Of a stretch of 64,000 bases of DNA, positions 38,390 through 49,872 are shown in pieces; the stretch's first letter is position 1, and the number at the start of each line of letters is the position of its first letter. Both the position numbers and the translations under genes were made by a program. Source of the stretch: Campylobacter sp. MIT 97-5078 (lineage in GTDB: Bacteria > Campylobacterota > Campylobacteria > Campylobacterales > Campylobacteraceae); contig NZ_QHLK01000011.1 of the NCBI RefSeq assembly GCF_006864455.1, positions 1 to 64,000 on the forward strand. Reading direction: 5' to 3'. The notes under the pieces were generated by a model that did not search any database, had not been told where the DNA came from, and was given only the letters and a program-made list of their open reading frames with translations.

Positions 38390-39182
38390 AACACATTTAG
38401 GGCTTATTTTGCCACTCCTTTTTATGATGTTTGCTTTTGAGTTTATACTCATCATCAATCAAACCGTGAAGTATTATGAAAGTCTTTTAAATAAAGATTA
38501 TAGTATTATCATTGCCAGCTCAAAAGAACTTTCTCAAACCAGTGTGCAAAATCAAATTCCATCGCTACAAGCCTTGCAAAATCTTGATACAAAAAGCTTT
38601 ATGCAAAGGCTTAAAAACGATGTTTCAGCAAGTAACCTTGCTGCTTTAGAACGTTCTTTGCCACACTTTTATAGTCTCAAGCTTAATCACTTGCCTACTC
38701 AAAGCGAGCTTAAAGAACTAAAAGATAAGCTTTCAAAAATGCCAAATGTGATTCGAGTCGAGGCTTTTGCAAAGACTTATGATAAAATTTATAGCTTGCT
38801 TGTATTGATTAAATTTGTCTTTTGGTTGTTTTTATTTATCATTATCTTACTTTCTTTTGTGCTTTTTTTAAAGCAAATGCGAATTTGGCTTTTTGAGCAT
38901 ACTGAAAGGGTTGAGATTATGTGTCTTTTTGGTGCTCCTTTTTGGTTTCGTTCTTTTATGTTGTATAGGGTGGTTTTATTTGATTGTTTGATTGCCTTTT
39001 TAATCTTACTTGTTTTTTTCACTCAAATTTTTTCTCTTAGTTTTATCCAAAATGCATTAAATGCTGTAGATATTAGTTTGCCAAAGATGAATTTTATCTT
39101 GCATTTAAGTATTATTTTTGCTTTAAGTTTGTTTGTATCTTTGCTCTGTGTAAATTCGGTAATGTTTAAGGTTAAAAAATGA
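38376..39182 (+). CDS. ftsX: FtsX, cell-division permease-like protein
   Basis: Membrane partner of FtsE. A first helix (about 8-28) is followed by a periplasmic loop containing KMPNVIRVEAFAKTYDKIY, then three helices: LIKFVFWLFLFIIILLSF in part, LFDCLIAFLILLVFF, and a last one near the C-terminus. 268 aa from ATG 38376; a GTG at 38364 is the alternative. Its stop overlaps the next gene by 4 nt. Confidence 0.9.
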   Translation: MKSFKTHLGLILPLLFMMFAFEFILIINQTVKYYESLLNKDYSIIIASSKELSQTSVQNQIPSLQALQNLDTKSFMQRLKNDVSASNLAALERSLPHFYSLKLNHLPTQSELKELKDKLSKMPNVIRVEAFAKTYDKIYSLLVLIKFVFWLFLFIIILLSFVLFLKQMRIWLFEHTERVEIMCLFGAPFWFRSFMLYRVVLFDCLIAFLILLVFFTQIFSLSFIQNALNAVDISLPKMNFILHLSIIFALSLFVSLLCVNSVMFKVKK

Positions 39183-40345
39183 AAATTTTGTGGCTTTTAC
39201 CGCTACTTTTTGTTTTTTCATTTGCTGATGAATTGAGCCAAAAAACGAAGGATTTGAAAGAAAATGAAAGGATAAGCAAACAGCTTGGTAAAAAGCTTGA
39301 TGACTTAGCTAAGGATATTTTAGCAAATGAAAAAAACCTTAACAATCTCGCTGGACAAATTCAAAAACTCAGTCAAGAAACACTGAAACTTGAGGAGAAT
39401 GCAAAGCTTCAAAACAAGGAGCTTAAAACCTTAAATTCGCAAAATCAAGATTTACTCAAAGACAAAAACGCCATGGAAAACAAACTTGTGAGCTTAATTG
39501 CTGAAAATTTCGCCTTTGATCTGCCTATACCAAGCGGATATATAGAAAGTGAGGAAAGCTTTATCGCTTTTGAGCTTTTAAATTCGCTTGATGAAGTATT
39601 TAAGGAGGAGTTTTACAGACTTTCAAAGGATTACGAGCTTATTTCAAAGCAAATTAGTGCAAAACAAGATCAAATCGATAAAATCAATACAAATTTAAAA
39701 AAATACAACGATGATCTAAGCAAGCTTGAAAAGCTTAAACTTGAGCAAATTGATGAGATTAAAAGGCAGAAAACAGACAAAGATATTTATACAAAAAAGC
39801 TTAATGATGTGCAAAAGCAACAAGTCGAGCTAAGAGATACCTTAGCCCAGCTTAAAATCGTAAGCGAAAAGCAAGAAAAACCAAGCACGCAGAACACAAG
39901 CAATCAAGCCGTGCGTCAGCTTGGATCAAGCTATCAAAATGCAGCTGTAAAAAAATACAAAGGACAAAAAACTATAGCTCCACTTGATTCTTTTATCATC
40001 AAACAAAAATTTGGTAATTTTACAGATCCCATTTATAATATCAAAATTTTTAATGAAAATGTGATTTTGCGTTCAAAAACAGCTGATGCAAGGGTTAAAA
40101 GTGTATTTGGTGGCAAGGTTGTTTTTGCCAAAGAGACAAATTTGCTCCAAAGAGTAGTGATTATCGAACATAATAACGGACTTCATACGATTTATGCTCA
40201 CTTAGATAAGATTTCGCCTACACTTAAGGTAGGCAAAAATGTCAAAAAAGGCGAAGTTTTAGGCAGGGTAAAAAATGATCTTACTTTTGAGGTAACTCAA
40301 GAGAAATTTCATATTAATCCTTTGGAATTAATTAGTCTAAATTAA
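39179..40345 (+). CDS. EnvC-like protein with degenerate LytM domain
   Basis: Periplasmic coiled-coil protein, probably the FtsEX-controlled amidase activator. A signal peptide (about 1-17) is followed by a long coiled coil (about 18-230) and a C-terminal LytM/M23 domain. The M23 zinc ligands are incomplete: no HxxxD motif at the domain start (YNIKIFNENVILRS), and DLTFEV replaces HLHFE, although HTIYAHL is kept. The family member EnvC is likewise inactive and activates amidases. It starts with an ATGA overlap after ftsX; amiA lies downstream in the same gene run. Confidence 0.85.
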   Translation: MKILWLLPLLFVFSFADELSQKTKDLKENERISKQLGKKLDDLAKDILANEKNLNNLAGQIQKLSQETLKLEENAKLQNKELKTLNSQNQDLLKDKNAMENKLVSLIAENFAFDLPIPSGYIESEESFIAFELLNSLDEVFKEEFYRLSKDYELISKQISAKQDQIDKINTNLKKYNDDLSKLEKLKLEQIDEIKRQKTDKDIYTKKLNDVQKQQVELRDTLAQLKIVSEKQEKPSTQNTSNQAVRQLGSSYQNAAVKKYKGQKTIAPLDSFIIKQKFGNFTDPIYNIKIFNENVILRSKTADARVKSVFGGKVVFAKETNLLQRVVIIEHNNGLHTIYAHLDKISPTLKVGKNVKKGEVLGRVKNDLTFEVTQEKFHINPLELISLN

Positions 40346-40392
40346 CTAATTTTAAAGGCTTTTAGAGTATAATAACAGCTTAAAGGAGATGA

Positions 40393-41112
<720 letters not shown>

Positions 41113-41135
41113 GAAAATTAAAAAAAAGGAAAACA

Positions 41136-41345
41136 ATGCAAAGGATAGAAGAAATCGCTGCAAAAGCTTTACAAAAAATGGGAAATGATCGCTATAAACT
41201 TTCTTTAGTTGTAGCAAAAAGGGCTGAAGAGCTTGCTAATGGAGCTATACCTTTAGTGGATTTAGATAAGAATAAAGTCAAATTTGCTGATATTGCTCTT
41301 TATGAGATCGCAGAAGAAAAAAATCACCCTAGAGAGCGGCATTGA
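41136..41345 (+). CDS. rpoZ: RNA polymerase omega subunit
   Basis: Small subunit assisting beta' folding. The start [20 protein letters not shown] and the [17 protein letters not shown] segment match omega. 69 aa, normal for Campylobacter. It overlaps the start of spoT, the same arrangement as in many bacteria where omega and (p)ppGpp synthesis genes are paired. Confidence 0.94.
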   Translation: MQRIEEIAAKALQKMGNDRYKLSLVVAKRAEELANGAIPLVDLDKNKVKFADIALYEIAEEKNHPRERH

Positions 41346-43534
41346 AAGCAATCGATGAGGGACTTATGCTTGATAAGCTTATCGAAGATATCAAGCATTG
41401 CAAAGAACTAGAACAAGCTACAAATTTACTTTTTAAGGTATACGCACCAAGTGAGGACCTTAAAAGAGCGGTTGCGTTTTGCACGCTTGCTCATGAAGGA
41501 CAGGTTCGAAAGAGTGGCGAAGCTTATGCTGTGCATCCTATCTTAGTGTCTGCTTTGGTTGCTTTTTTAAGTTCAAATGAAGCTATGATTATCGCGGCTT
41601 TGCTTCATGATGTGATCGAGGATACACCATATGGCGAAGAAGAGCTAAGAAAGGACTTTGGCTATGAAGTAACTAGGCTTGTTCAAGGGCTGACCAAGAT
41701 CACTGAGATTAGAGAAGATAATTTCAATTCAAAAGTGAGTAAAAATCTTGCCAAATCAGCCTTAAGTTTTAGGAATATGCTCCTAGCAAGTATAGAAGAT
41801 GTGGGTGTTTTGGTGATCAAGCTTTGCGATAGATTACACAATATGCTTACCTTAGGAAGCTTAAGAGAGGATAAATGCAAAAGGATTAGCGAAGAAACCT
41901 TAGTAGTGTATGCTCCTATAGCTCATAGGCTTGGAATTTCAAGTATTAAAAATTATCTTGAGGATTTAAGCTTTAAGTATTTGATGCCAGATGAATTTAA
42001 GCAGATTAACGATTATATCAATTCAAGCGATCAATATATGCAGTTAAGTTTAAACGAGTTTATCTCAAAAGTCGAACTTCTGTTTAATAAAAACGGCTTT
42101 AGACAAGGAAGCTTTGAGATACACAAGCGTATTAAACATAGCTATTCTGTTTATCTTAAAATGCAAAGAAAGGGCATTTCTATAGAAGAAGTGCTTGATT
42201 TGCTTGGGATAAGAATTTTGGTTGAAAATACGCTTGATTGCTATATTGCACTTGGGATTTTGCATACGCATTTTAATCCTCTTGTGTCTCGTTTTAAGGA
42301 TTATATAGCTTTGCCAAAACAAAATGGTTATCAAACTATACACAGCACGCTTTTTGATACTAAAAATATCATCGAAGCTCAAATTCGCACCTTTGATATG
42401 CATAAAATCGCTGAATTTGGTGTAGCAGCACATTATAAATACAAAGAAGGTTCGGCTGTAGCTACACCTAAGCTTGATTGGATTAGTGATCTTTCTATGC
42501 AAAATTCAAGCATCAATGCGAACGAAGGAGATTATAACGCCGTTGAATTATACGAATACGCCAAAGATAGCCTTTATATCGAAGATGTGGCGGTGTATTC
42601 GCCAAAAGGAGAGATTTTTACCCTGCCAAGGGGTGCGACTGTGCTTGATTTTGCTTATGAAGTGCATACTAAAATAGGGCTTCACGCAAAAACAGCCTAT
42701 GTTAATCGTGTTAAAGTTCCGCTTTTAACTGAACTTAAAAACGGCGATATTGTCCGCATAGTTACTTCAAATGATAAATTATACCGCTGTTCATGGATAG
42801 ATAGCGTTAAAACCGCCAAAGCAAAGGCTAATATTAGAGAATTTTGCAAGCAAAAGATCAAAGAAGTTGATTTAGAAAGTGCGGTAAATATTCTTGCCTT
42901 TGTTTTTAATGAAAGCCATCAAACTATCCTAAAATGGATAGATGATGAAAGGTTGAATAAAAGAATTCGCCAAATCAGTATTGATGGCGTGTATTTTAAA
43001 GATGTAGTGAATATGCTTAAAAAATATGCTAAAAAATCTTATCTTTTTGATAAATATGAGCTTAAGGAGCAAAAATTTGGCAATATCATCATCTTAAGCA
43101 ATCACAAAATCGCTAATACGGGCTTTGATTTTTGTTGCCGTCCTAAAAGAGGCGATGGAGTGGTGGCATTTGCTGAGGCGGGTAATGCCGTGCTTCATCA
43201 CAAGTTTTGCGAAAAGGCTGATAAAATGCTTGAAGAACAAAAACCTATGGTTTTTGTAGAGTGGAACAACGATGCAACGCAAAGTTACCAGATCATCTTT
43301 TCGCTTGAGAATAAAAAAGGAACTTTGGCTGAATTTTTGACGACCTTATCCAAAATGCAAGGCAATGTGCTTTCCATAACTCTAGCAAATGCACAAAATT
43401 CAAGCCTTGATTATTTTGAAGCTCATATAGAATTTCCAGATAATGCAAAAATTGAAACTATCAAAGAACGCTTAAAAAATCGTTATAAAATTTTAGATTT
43501 TACTTCGCTTAATGACGCGTATAATGGCAAATAA
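41342..43534 (+). CDS. spoT: SpoT/Rel bifunctional (p)ppGpp synthase-hydrolase
   Basis: Makes and degrades the stringent-response alarmone. The HD hydrolase site is [17 protein letters not shown] and [15 protein letters not shown], and the synthetase site has [19 protein letters not shown] (G-loop region). A TGS domain ([20 protein letters not shown]) and a C-terminal ACT domain ([19 protein letters not shown]) follow. 730 aa from TTG 41342; ATG 41366 with GAGGGA upstream is an equally good start. Catalytic residues of both activities are present as far as I can see. Confidence 0.94.
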   Translation: MKAIDEGLMLDKLIEDIKHCKELEQATNLLFKVYAPSEDLKRAVAFCTLAHEGQVRKSGEAYAVHPILVSALVAFLSSNEAMIIAALLHDVIEDTPYGEEELRKDFGYEVTRLVQGLTKITEIREDNFNSKVSKNLAKSALSFRNMLLASIEDVGVLVIKLCDRLHNMLTLGSLREDKCKRISEETLVVYAPIAHRLGISSIKNYLEDLSFKYLMPDEFKQINDYINSSDQYMQLSLNEFISKVELLFNKNGFRQGSFEIHKRIKHSYSVYLKMQRKGISIEEVLDLLGIRILVENTLDCYIALGILHTHFNPLVSRFKDYIALPKQNGYQTIHSTLFDTKNIIEAQIRTFDMHKIAEFGVAAHYKYKEGSAVATPKLDWISDLSMQNSSINANEGDYNAVELYEYAKDSLYIEDVAVYSPKGEIFTLPRGATVLDFAYEVHTKIGLHAKTAYVNRVKVPLLTELKNGDIVRIVTSNDKLYRCSWIDSVKTAKAKANIREFCKQKIKEVDLESAVNILAFVFNESHQTILKWIDDERLNKRIRQISIDGVYFKDVVNMLKKYAKKSYLFDKYELKEQKFGNIIILSNHKIANTGFDFCCRPKRGDGVVAFAEAGNAVLHHKFCEKADKMLEEQKPMVFVEWNNDATQSYQIIFSLENKKGTLAEFLTTLSKMQGNVLSITLANAQNSSLDYFEAHIEFPDNAKIETIKERLKNRYKILDFTSLNDAYNGK

Positions 43535-43543
43535 AGGATATGA

Positions 43544-44746
43544 ATGAATTTAAATGAAATTATTTTAGATATAAAAAGAGGTGTCGCTGAAATCATCGAT
43601 GAGGAAAGATTGCTTACTTTGATTAAAAATTATTATGATAAAGGTGAGAATTTCTTTGTAAAAGTCGGCTTTGATCCAACAGCTCCTGATTTACACTTAG
43701 GGCATAGTGTGGTTTTAAGCAAAATGGCACTTTTGCAAAAGCATGGAGCTATAGTTCAGTTTTTAATTGGCGATTTTACCGGACAAATTGGCGATCCAAG
43801 TGGCAAAAGTGTAACGCGAAAAAAGCTTTCTAAAGAAGAAGTGCTTAAAAATGCTAAAACTTATCAAGAACAAGTCTTTAAAATCCTTGACGCAGAAAAA
43901 ACTATCATCAAATTTAACTCAGTATGGTTAAATGAGCTCTCAAGCGTTGGTATTATAGAGCTTAGCTCCACTTTTAGCGTGGCTAGAATGCTTGAAAGAG
44001 ATGATTTTACCAAACGTTTTAAAGAGCAAAGTCCGATTTCAATCAGTGAGTTTTTATATCCACTTTTACAAGGCTATGACAGCGTAGCCTTAAAATGTGA
44101 TATAGAAATGGGCGGAACAGATCAGAAGTTTAATCTCCTTATGGGTAGGCATTTACAACGAGTTTATAATGTCGGCAAAGAACAAGTCGTGATGATGATG
44201 CCATTGCTTGAAGGGATTGATGGTATCAATAAAATGAGTAAAAGTTTAGGAAATTATATAGGCATTAGCGAAAAAGCAAATGATATATATGCTAAAATAC
44301 TTAGCATTAATGATGAGTTGATGTTAAGGTATTATGAACTTTTAAGCTTTAAAAGCACAAAAGAGCTTGAGTGCTTAAAAGAGAATTTAAAGCAAGGTAA
44401 AATCCACCCAAAAAAGGCAAAAGAAGAGCTTGCTCTTGAGCTATGCCAAAGATATCATAGCAAAGATGAAGCGATGAATGCAAAGGCTGAATTTGATAAA
44501 GTGCATAGTCAAAATCAAATGCCAAGTGATATGCCAAGCTTTGAGCTAGAGGGCGAAATTTGGCTTGCAAAAGCTTTGGTGCATTGCGAACTGGCAAGCT
44601 CAACAAGTGCCGCAAGACGCGATATCAATGCTAATGCAGTCAGCATTAATGGAAAAAAAGAAAATGACGAGCAAAAAAAGCTCGATATTGGTGAGTATAT
44701 CTTACAAATCGGCAAAAGAAAATTTGCAAAATTAAAGGTTAATTAA
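43544..44746 (+). CDS. tyrS: Tyrosyl-tRNA synthetase
   Basis: Class I synthetase charging tRNA-Tyr. The HIGH motif is [13 protein letters not shown], with [14 protein letters not shown] next and [13 protein letters not shown]. The KMSKS loop is [10 protein letters not shown], and a C-terminal S4-type domain has [11 protein letters not shown]. 400 aa. It directly precedes the nitronate monooxygenase gene, with no gap. Confidence 0.96.
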   Translation: MNLNEIILDIKRGVAEIIDEERLLTLIKNYYDKGENFFVKVGFDPTAPDLHLGHSVVLSKMALLQKHGAIVQFLIGDFTGQIGDPSGKSVTRKKLSKEEVLKNAKTYQEQVFKILDAEKTIIKFNSVWLNELSSVGIIELSSTFSVARMLERDDFTKRFKEQSPISISEFLYPLLQGYDSVALKCDIEMGGTDQKFNLLMGRHLQRVYNVGKEQVVMMMPLLEGIDGINKMSKSLGNYIGISEKANDIYAKILSINDELMLRYYELLSFKSTKELECLKENLKQGKIHPKKAKEELALELCQRYHSKDEAMNAKAEFDKVHSQNQMPSDMPSFELEGEIWLAKALVHCELASSTSAARRDINANAVSINGKKENDEQKKLDIGEYILQIGKRKFAKLKVN

Positions 44747-45844
44747 ATGCAGTTAAAACCACTTAAGATAGGCAAACATACGATTAAAAATCCTATTTTT
44801 CAAGGCGGAATGGGACTTGGTATAAGCTGGGATCGTTTAGCCTCTGCTGTTTCTTTAAATGGCGGACTTGGTATCATTTCTTCGGTTGGCACAGGTTATT
44901 ATGAAAACAGAAGTCATATTAGCAAAGAGTTAAATTTAAAGCCTTATGGAAGTGAAAACTTCTACTCAAAAGAAGGCTTAAAAGCTTTAATCACAAATGC
45001 AAGAAAAGTCTGTGGTGATGCACCTTTGGGGTGCAATATACTTTGTGCGAGTAATGATTATGCAAGGATAGCTCGCGATGCATGCGAAGTAGGTTTTAAT
45101 GTCATCGTCAGTGGGGCAGGATTACCTACAAATTTGCCTGAATTTACAGCTGATTTTCAAGATGTAGCCCTTGTGCCTATCGTTTCTTCAGCAAAAGCAC
45201 TCAAAATCATCTGTAAAAGATGGCTTGGTAGATACAAACGCTTACCAGATGCTGTTGTGGTAGAAGGTCCAAAAAGTGGCGGACATCAAGGCTTTACTTA
45301 TGAGCAATGTTTAATGAGCGAATATCAACTTGAAAATATCGTGCCTCAAGTAGTTGAAGAAGCTAAAAATTGGGGAGACTTTCCTATCATCGCTGCTGGA
45401 GGTGTGTGGGATAAAAATGATATAGAAAAGATGATTTTACTTGGTGCAAGCGGTGTTCAAATGGGAACTCGATTTATCGGAACCTTTGAGTGTGATGCAA
45501 GTGAGCATTTTAAAGAAGTTTTGCTTGCTTGTAAGCAAGAAGATATTGAACTTATTCATTCTCCAGTGGGCTATCCTGCAAGAGGCGTTCGCACAAATTT
45601 ACTTGATCTTGTGGATAAAAGACAAGGACCAAAGATCAATTGTATCAGCAACTGCGTTTCGCCTTGTCAGCGTGGCAAAGAAGCGACAAAAGTAGGTTAC
45701 TGCATAGCTGATCGACTCTATGATGCGTATAGTGGGAAAAAGGAAACAGGATTATTTTTTACCGGAGCAAATGGCTATCGCTTAGAAAAGCTTATCAGCG
45801 TTAAAGAGCTTATGCACAAGCTTGTTTATGGTGAAGATGCGTAA
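44747..45844 (+). CDS. Nitronate monooxygenase family FMN enzyme
   Basis: Flavin-dependent TIM-barrel protein of the NMO/2-nitropropane dioxygenase family. FMN-site motifs are IFQGGMGLGISWDRLA, VVEGPKSGGHQGF, IIAAGGVWDKNDI and ASGVQMGTRFIGTFEC. A Cys-rich segment near the end (NCISNCVSPCQRG) resembles the epsilonproteobacterial subgroup. 365 aa. The substrate in the cell is unknown; it follows tyrS in the operon. Confidence 0.88.
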   Translation: MQLKPLKIGKHTIKNPIFQGGMGLGISWDRLASAVSLNGGLGIISSVGTGYYENRSHISKELNLKPYGSENFYSKEGLKALITNARKVCGDAPLGCNILCASNDYARIARDACEVGFNVIVSGAGLPTNLPEFTADFQDVALVPIVSSAKALKIICKRWLGRYKRLPDAVVVEGPKSGGHQGFTYEQCLMSEYQLENIVPQVVEEAKNWGDFPIIAAGGVWDKNDIEKMILLGASGVQMGTRFIGTFECDASEHFKEVLLACKQEDIELIHSPVGYPARGVRTNLLDLVDKRQGPKINCISNCVSPCQRGKEATKVGYCIADRLYDAYSGKKETGLFFTGANGYRLEKLISVKELMHKLVYGEDA

Positions 45845-47768
45845 AATCTTTTTTGTCTTTTTATTGCTGTGTGTGCAGCTTTTTGCGGCGTATGAAACAC
45901 AGCTTTTAAATTTTGATAAAAACTTTGCTCGTTCAAGCAATAAACAAGATTTTCATCATCAGCTTAAAAATTTATACATTCAAAGCGTAATTGGCGAAGA
46001 TGAAAAAAGTAAAGTTGAAATTTTAAAACGTCTAGTCATTAGTTCAAATGCTTTAAATTTGGATGATAAAAACTATGTTAAAGAACTTGTTGAAAGCGGT
46101 ATCAAAACAGATGAAATTAAAGCCTTGCAAGCTCAAAATAAGCAAACACCAGCAAAAACAAGCACCCAAAACACCAAAGCCACGCAAGATAAAAGTTTAA
46201 GCGATACCAAACAAAGCTCAAAAGCTCAAAAAGAGGCTGAAAAAAAGCGTTTCATCTTGCAGGCTAAACAAGTTCAAAATGAGATCATTTTAAGTTTAAA
46301 CGAAGAGCTTACACAAGAAGAACTTCGTATATCAGAACTTAAAGAAAAACAAAATTACCGCTATATCATTGACTTTAAAGCTGCTCTTGATACAGGTAGA
46401 AAAGAGTTTAAAACAGCTAATGCTCGAATTTTGCTTGCCCAATTTGACCCACAAACTACAAGACTTGTGATTTATGCTGAACAAAAACCAGATTTTGATC
46501 TTAAGCTTGATAAAAACTCGCTTGAACTTGAATTTAAAGATGAACAAAATGAGCCAAAGAAAATGGTGCAAACAGATAAAAAAACAAGCACTACAAATTC
46601 AGCACAAATTAAAACACAAACTTCACAAAAAACAAGTCAAACAAAAGAAAATAAAGCCAAAGAAAAGCTTTTTGTGCTAGGAAGCACAAAAGAAACAAAT
46701 GGTATTACACTAAGGCTTAGCGATGAGCTTGATGAGGACGAGCTTCAAATTTTTCAGATAAAAGATAAGGACGCTTACCGCATAGTGATTAATTTTGAAG
46801 CTGTGCTTGAGGGCAAGAGAAAAAAATTTGATTTTAAAAATACAGACATAAGTCTTATTCAATATACACCTAAAATCGTCCGTGTGGTGCTTAGTTCAAA
46901 GCAAGAACTCAAACTTTTTAAAGAGCTTGATAAAAAAAATCTTTTTCTAGGCTTTAATAGCTTTCAAACAAATGCTAAAACACAAACTAGCAAAACAAAT
47001 TCAAATGTTAAGACTACACAAAATAAGCAAAACCAAACCACTCAAACAAACCCAAAAAACACTAGCTCAAGAGCAAGCCCAAAAAATAAAGTCATCGTCA
47101 TAGATGCAGGACACGGCGGAAAGGATGGCGGTGCTGTAGGTGGTGGGGGCAAATTACTTGAAAAAAACATAGTTTTAAGTGTGGCTTTAAAGCTTGGCGA
47201 AGAGCTTAAAAACAAAGGCTATAAAGTTTTTTACACAAGAACAAGTGATAAATTTATCAATCTTAGAGATCGCACAAAAATTGCCAATGATAAAAAAGCA
47301 AATCTTTTCATCTCCATACACGCAAATGCTGCACCAAATGCGGATAAAGCTAAAACTATGCAAGGCTTAGAAACCTTTTTCTTAAGCCCAGCAAGAAGTG
47401 AAAGAAGCAAAGAAGTTGCCGCTGCTGAAAATAAATCTGATCTTGAAGAAGCGAATTTTTTCTCAAGACAAAATTTCTTACATTCTTTAAGCAGAGAAAA
47501 GATCATCGCTTCAAATCGCCTAGCTATAGATATACAAAAAAATCTCTTAAGCAAAATACGAAGCAAATACAAAGTCGTTGATGGGGCGGTAAGAGAGGCT
47601 CCATTTTGGGTTTTAGTTGGGGCTCAAGATATGCCAGCTGTGCTTATAGAAATAGGCTATATCACTCACCCAGAAGAAGGCAAAAGATTAACAAGTAAAA
47701 ACTATCAAGAGCTTTTAGCACAAGGCATAGCTACTGGCGTGGATAATTATTTTGTAAATAATCCTTAA
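45837..47768 (+). CDS. amiA: AmiA, N-acetylmuramoyl-L-alanine amidase
   Basis: Cleaves peptide side chains from glycan strands at the septum. A signal peptide is followed by two AMIN-like domains (about 138-235 and 273-375), which resemble each other (LNEELTQEELRI and LSDELDEDELQI), and Thr/Gln/Lys-rich linkers. The Amidase_3 domain (about 415-643) has zinc ligands in VIVIDAGHGGKDGGA, FISIHANAAPN and PAVLIEIGYITHPEEG. 643 aa from ATG 45837. The EnvC-like protein upstream is its likely activator. Confidence 0.93.
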   Translation: MRKIFFVFLLLCVQLFAAYETQLLNFDKNFARSSNKQDFHHQLKNLYIQSVIGEDEKSKVEILKRLVISSNALNLDDKNYVKELVESGIKTDEIKALQAQNKQTPAKTSTQNTKATQDKSLSDTKQSSKAQKEAEKKRFILQAKQVQNEIILSLNEELTQEELRISELKEKQNYRYIIDFKAALDTGRKEFKTANARILLAQFDPQTTRLVIYAEQKPDFDLKLDKNSLELEFKDEQNEPKKMVQTDKKTSTTNSAQIKTQTSQKTSQTKENKAKEKLFVLGSTKETNGITLRLSDELDEDELQIFQIKDKDAYRIVINFEAVLEGKRKKFDFKNTDISLIQYTPKIVRVVLSSKQELKLFKELDKKNLFLGFNSFQTNAKTQTSKTNSNVKTTQNKQNQTTQTNPKNTSSRASPKNKVIVIDAGHGGKDGGAVGGGGKLLEKNIVLSVALKLGEELKNKGYKVFYTRTSDKFINLRDRTKIANDKKANLFISIHANAAPNADKAKTMQGLETFFLSPARSERSKEVAAAENKSDLEEANFFSRQNFLHSLSREKIIASNRLAIDIQKNLLSKIRSKYKVVDGAVREAPFWVLVGAQDMPAVLIEIGYITHPEEGKRLTSKNYQELLAQGIATGVDNYFVNNP

Positions 47769-47774
47769 GTTATC

Positions 47775-49610
47775 ATGGAAAAAGCAAAGATTATCTTTAA
47801 GGAAAATACCCCTTTTTCTTTGAATTTTGGTGATTTTTATTTTAGCCATAAAAATGCCCTTGAAGAGCGTCGTTTTGTTTATAGCGAGGCTTTTGAACTT
47901 AAAGATAATCCTACCTTCATCATCGCTGAACTTGGTTTTGGCATAGGTTTAAATTTCTTTCTTAGTTTAAAACGTTTTTTAAGAGATAAAAAAGGTATTC
48001 AAAGGCTGTTTTATGTGAGTTTGGAAAATTTTTATATACCAAAAGATGAATTAAGAATGATTTATCAAAAACTTGGTCTGTATGAGGAATTTAAAGACCT
48101 TTTAGAACCTTTTTTAAGTGTGTATCCAAAGCAAAAAAATGGCTCATATAGATTTTATTTTAAAGATGTTTTTTTAGACCTTGTTTTTAATGAGGCTGCA
48201 ATTTCCCTTCAAGAGCTTGATTTTAAGGCTGATGTGTGGTATTTAGATGGCTTTTCACCAGCCAAAAATCAAAGTGCATTTAATGAAAATATCATCAAAC
48301 AAGTTGCAAGGCTTTCAAAGCTAAATGCTCAAATTTGCACCTTTTCAGCCTCATCTTTTTTACAAAATAGCCTTAAAAAATACAATTTTAAAGTGCAAAA
48401 ATGCAAAGGTTTTTACAAAAGAGAGATGATAAGGGCGTATTTTATGGGCTTTGATTTTGAGGATAAAGAGGCGTATTTTCAAAGGATAAGTCAAAAGGCT
48501 AAAAATAACAAAATCGCTATCATCGGTGCAGGCATAGCAGGTGCTAGCCTTGCGTATGAGCTTTCTTTAAGAGGCTTTAAACTCAGTGTTTTTGATAAAA
48601 ATGAAAGCATAGCAAGTGAGGCAAGTGGCAATGAAAGCGGTGTTTTAAGTTCTTTGATCTTAAAGCCTAAGGTGGCTTTAGGCGAGTTTAGTGAGCTTTG
48701 TTTTTATGAAGCAAGCAGGTTTTATCAGCAAATTTTAAAGCTTAAGCCAAATGGGGTTTATGAATTTGCTTATAATGCACTCATGCAAGAAAGATTTGCT
48801 TTACAAAAAGAAAATCCTTTATTTGATATAAAGGCTAATCAAGCTTTTTTGACTGATGGGCTTGATCTAAGCCCAAAAGATATAGTGAGTAAGCTTTTTG
48901 CAAAAAGTAAGGCAGAGCTTTTTTTGGGGCATGAATTTACACATTTTACTTATGAAAATGAGAGCTTTAGGCTTCATTTTAAGGGGCAAAATCCTCTTGA
49001 AGGGTATGGCATTTTAATTTATGCCTTAGGAAGTGAAAGTAAGGATTTTATGCAATATGAAGCCATGAATTTAAGTAAAGTAAGAGGACAAGTAAGCTTA
49101 TACAAGCCCTTTTTACGCACCAAACACGCCTTTAGCTCAAAAGGCTATGTGTGTGTGCCTAAAGCTGATTTGCAACTCATAGGAGCAAGCTATGATAGGC
49201 AAAATATAAACAAAGAGCCTTTGCAAAGTGATGATGCTTTAAATCTTGATAATATTAAAGAGTTTTTGCCTAAAGACTTAAAGCTAGAATTTATAAGCTC
49301 AAGAGTGGCTTTTCGCTCGTATTCTTCAGATCGTTTTGCGATTTTTGGAGCCATGTATGATGAGGCATATTATAAAAAAACATATAAAAGCTTATTATGG
49401 AGCAAAACTAAGGCTCAACCTAAGCCAAGATACATAGATAATCTTTATCTTAGTATAGCACATGGCTCAAGGGGTTTTGCAAGTGCTATCATCGCTGCAA
49501 GATATATCAGTGCTTTAATCTGCGATGAGCCACTTTTTTTAAACAAAAGCCAAATTCCACACATTCACCCAGCCCGTTTTTTGATACGAAAGCTCAAAAA
49601 AGGCTTGTAA
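47775..49610 (+). CDS. mnmC: MnmC, bifunctional tRNA wobble-U modification enzyme
   Basis: Completes mnm5s2U synthesis at the wobble position of tRNAs. The N-terminal SAM domain has [18 protein letters not shown] and [13 protein letters not shown]. The C-terminal FAD oxidase begins at [21 protein letters not shown] read in two parts (about residue 246), with [13 protein letters not shown] and the closing [19 protein letters not shown]. 611 aa, the fused form also found in C. jejuni. It ends the rodA-mnmC region. Confidence 0.93.
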   Translation: MEKAKIIFKENTPFSLNFGDFYFSHKNALEERRFVYSEAFELKDNPTFIIAELGFGIGLNFFLSLKRFLRDKKGIQRLFYVSLENFYIPKDELRMIYQKLGLYEEFKDLLEPFLSVYPKQKNGSYRFYFKDVFLDLVFNEAAISLQELDFKADVWYLDGFSPAKNQSAFNENIIKQVARLSKLNAQICTFSASSFLQNSLKKYNFKVQKCKGFYKREMIRAYFMGFDFEDKEAYFQRISQKAKNNKIAIIGAGIAGASLAYELSLRGFKLSVFDKNESIASEASGNESGVLSSLILKPKVALGEFSELCFYEASRFYQQILKLKPNGVYEFAYNALMQERFALQKENPLFDIKANQAFLTDGLDLSPKDIVSKLFAKSKAELFLGHEFTHFTYENESFRLHFKGQNPLEGYGILIYALGSESKDFMQYEAMNLSKVRGQVSLYKPFLRTKHAFSSKGYVCVPKADLQLIGASYDRQNINKEPLQSDDALNLDNIKEFLPKDLKLEFISSRVAFRSYSSDRFAIFGAMYDEAYYKKTYKSLLWSKTKAQPKPRYIDNLYLSIAHGSRGFASAIIAARYISALICDEPLFLNKSQIPHIHPARFLIRKLKKGL

Positions 49611-49667
49611 AAATTTAAACTTGTATTTTATTTTTCTCACTTTAGTTTTCTTTAAGGAAAAAAAGAA

Positions 49668-49673
49668 TACAAT
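49668..49673 (+). promoter_or_regulatory. -10 box of the ABC importer leader
   Basis: TACAAT preceded by an AT-rich stretch, 34 nt before the leader ATG. It would start an mRNA with a long 5' leader (about 190 nt) before the first transporter gene. This is inference from the box alone. Confidence 0.45.
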
Positions 49674-49706
49674 CGTGGCTATCATTTCATTAAAAAAGGA
49701 GAATAA

Positions 49707-49772
49707 ATGACAAGTTCTTACACTTTTTCATCACTCTTTCATCGTTTTTTTTCTCCTTGTATGTGCCTTTGA
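49707..49772 (+). CDS. Leader peptide with Cys-Met-Cys codons, 21 aa
   Basis: A 22-codon ORF (ATG 49707, TGA 49770) with an excellent ribosome site, AAAAAAGGAG, 7 nt upstream. The peptide starts MTSSYTFSSL and ends FFSPCMCL, so the last codons before the stop include two Cys codons (49758-49760 and 49764-49766). The Cys codons overlap the hairpin at 49761-49778. Such a short translated ORF, ending in regulatory codons before a hairpin and a T-run, is the layout of an attenuator. A segment before the Cys codons (49751-49758) can pair with the ribosome site (49696-49703). Confidence 0.6.
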   Translation: MTSSYTFSSLFHRFFSPCMCL

Positions 49773-49790
49773 GCACATTATTTATCTTTT
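49761..49790 (+). terminator. Hairpin and T-run, candidate attenuator
   Basis: ATGTGC (49761-49766) and GCACAT (49773-49778) form a 6-bp stem with loop CTTTGA, followed by T-rich sequence including six consecutive T. The stem contains the second Cys codon, and the leader stop lies in the loop. A ribosome stalled at the Cys codons would block the stem and let transcription run into the ABC genes. The stem is short, so its strength as a terminator is uncertain. Confidence 0.5.
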
Positions 49791-49872
49791 TTATGCTTTT
49801 TTTGAATTTCATTTTTTTGTTGTAGCATTTTGGCTATTTTAATTTTAGTTTTCTCAAATCAAAGGAAAAACC

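Noticed and set aside
42065-42502. Long antisense ORFs such as the 145-codon one inside spoT, and similar ones in leuS, secF and the restriction enzyme
   Set aside because: They are opposite to clearly conserved coding frames and show no motifs.
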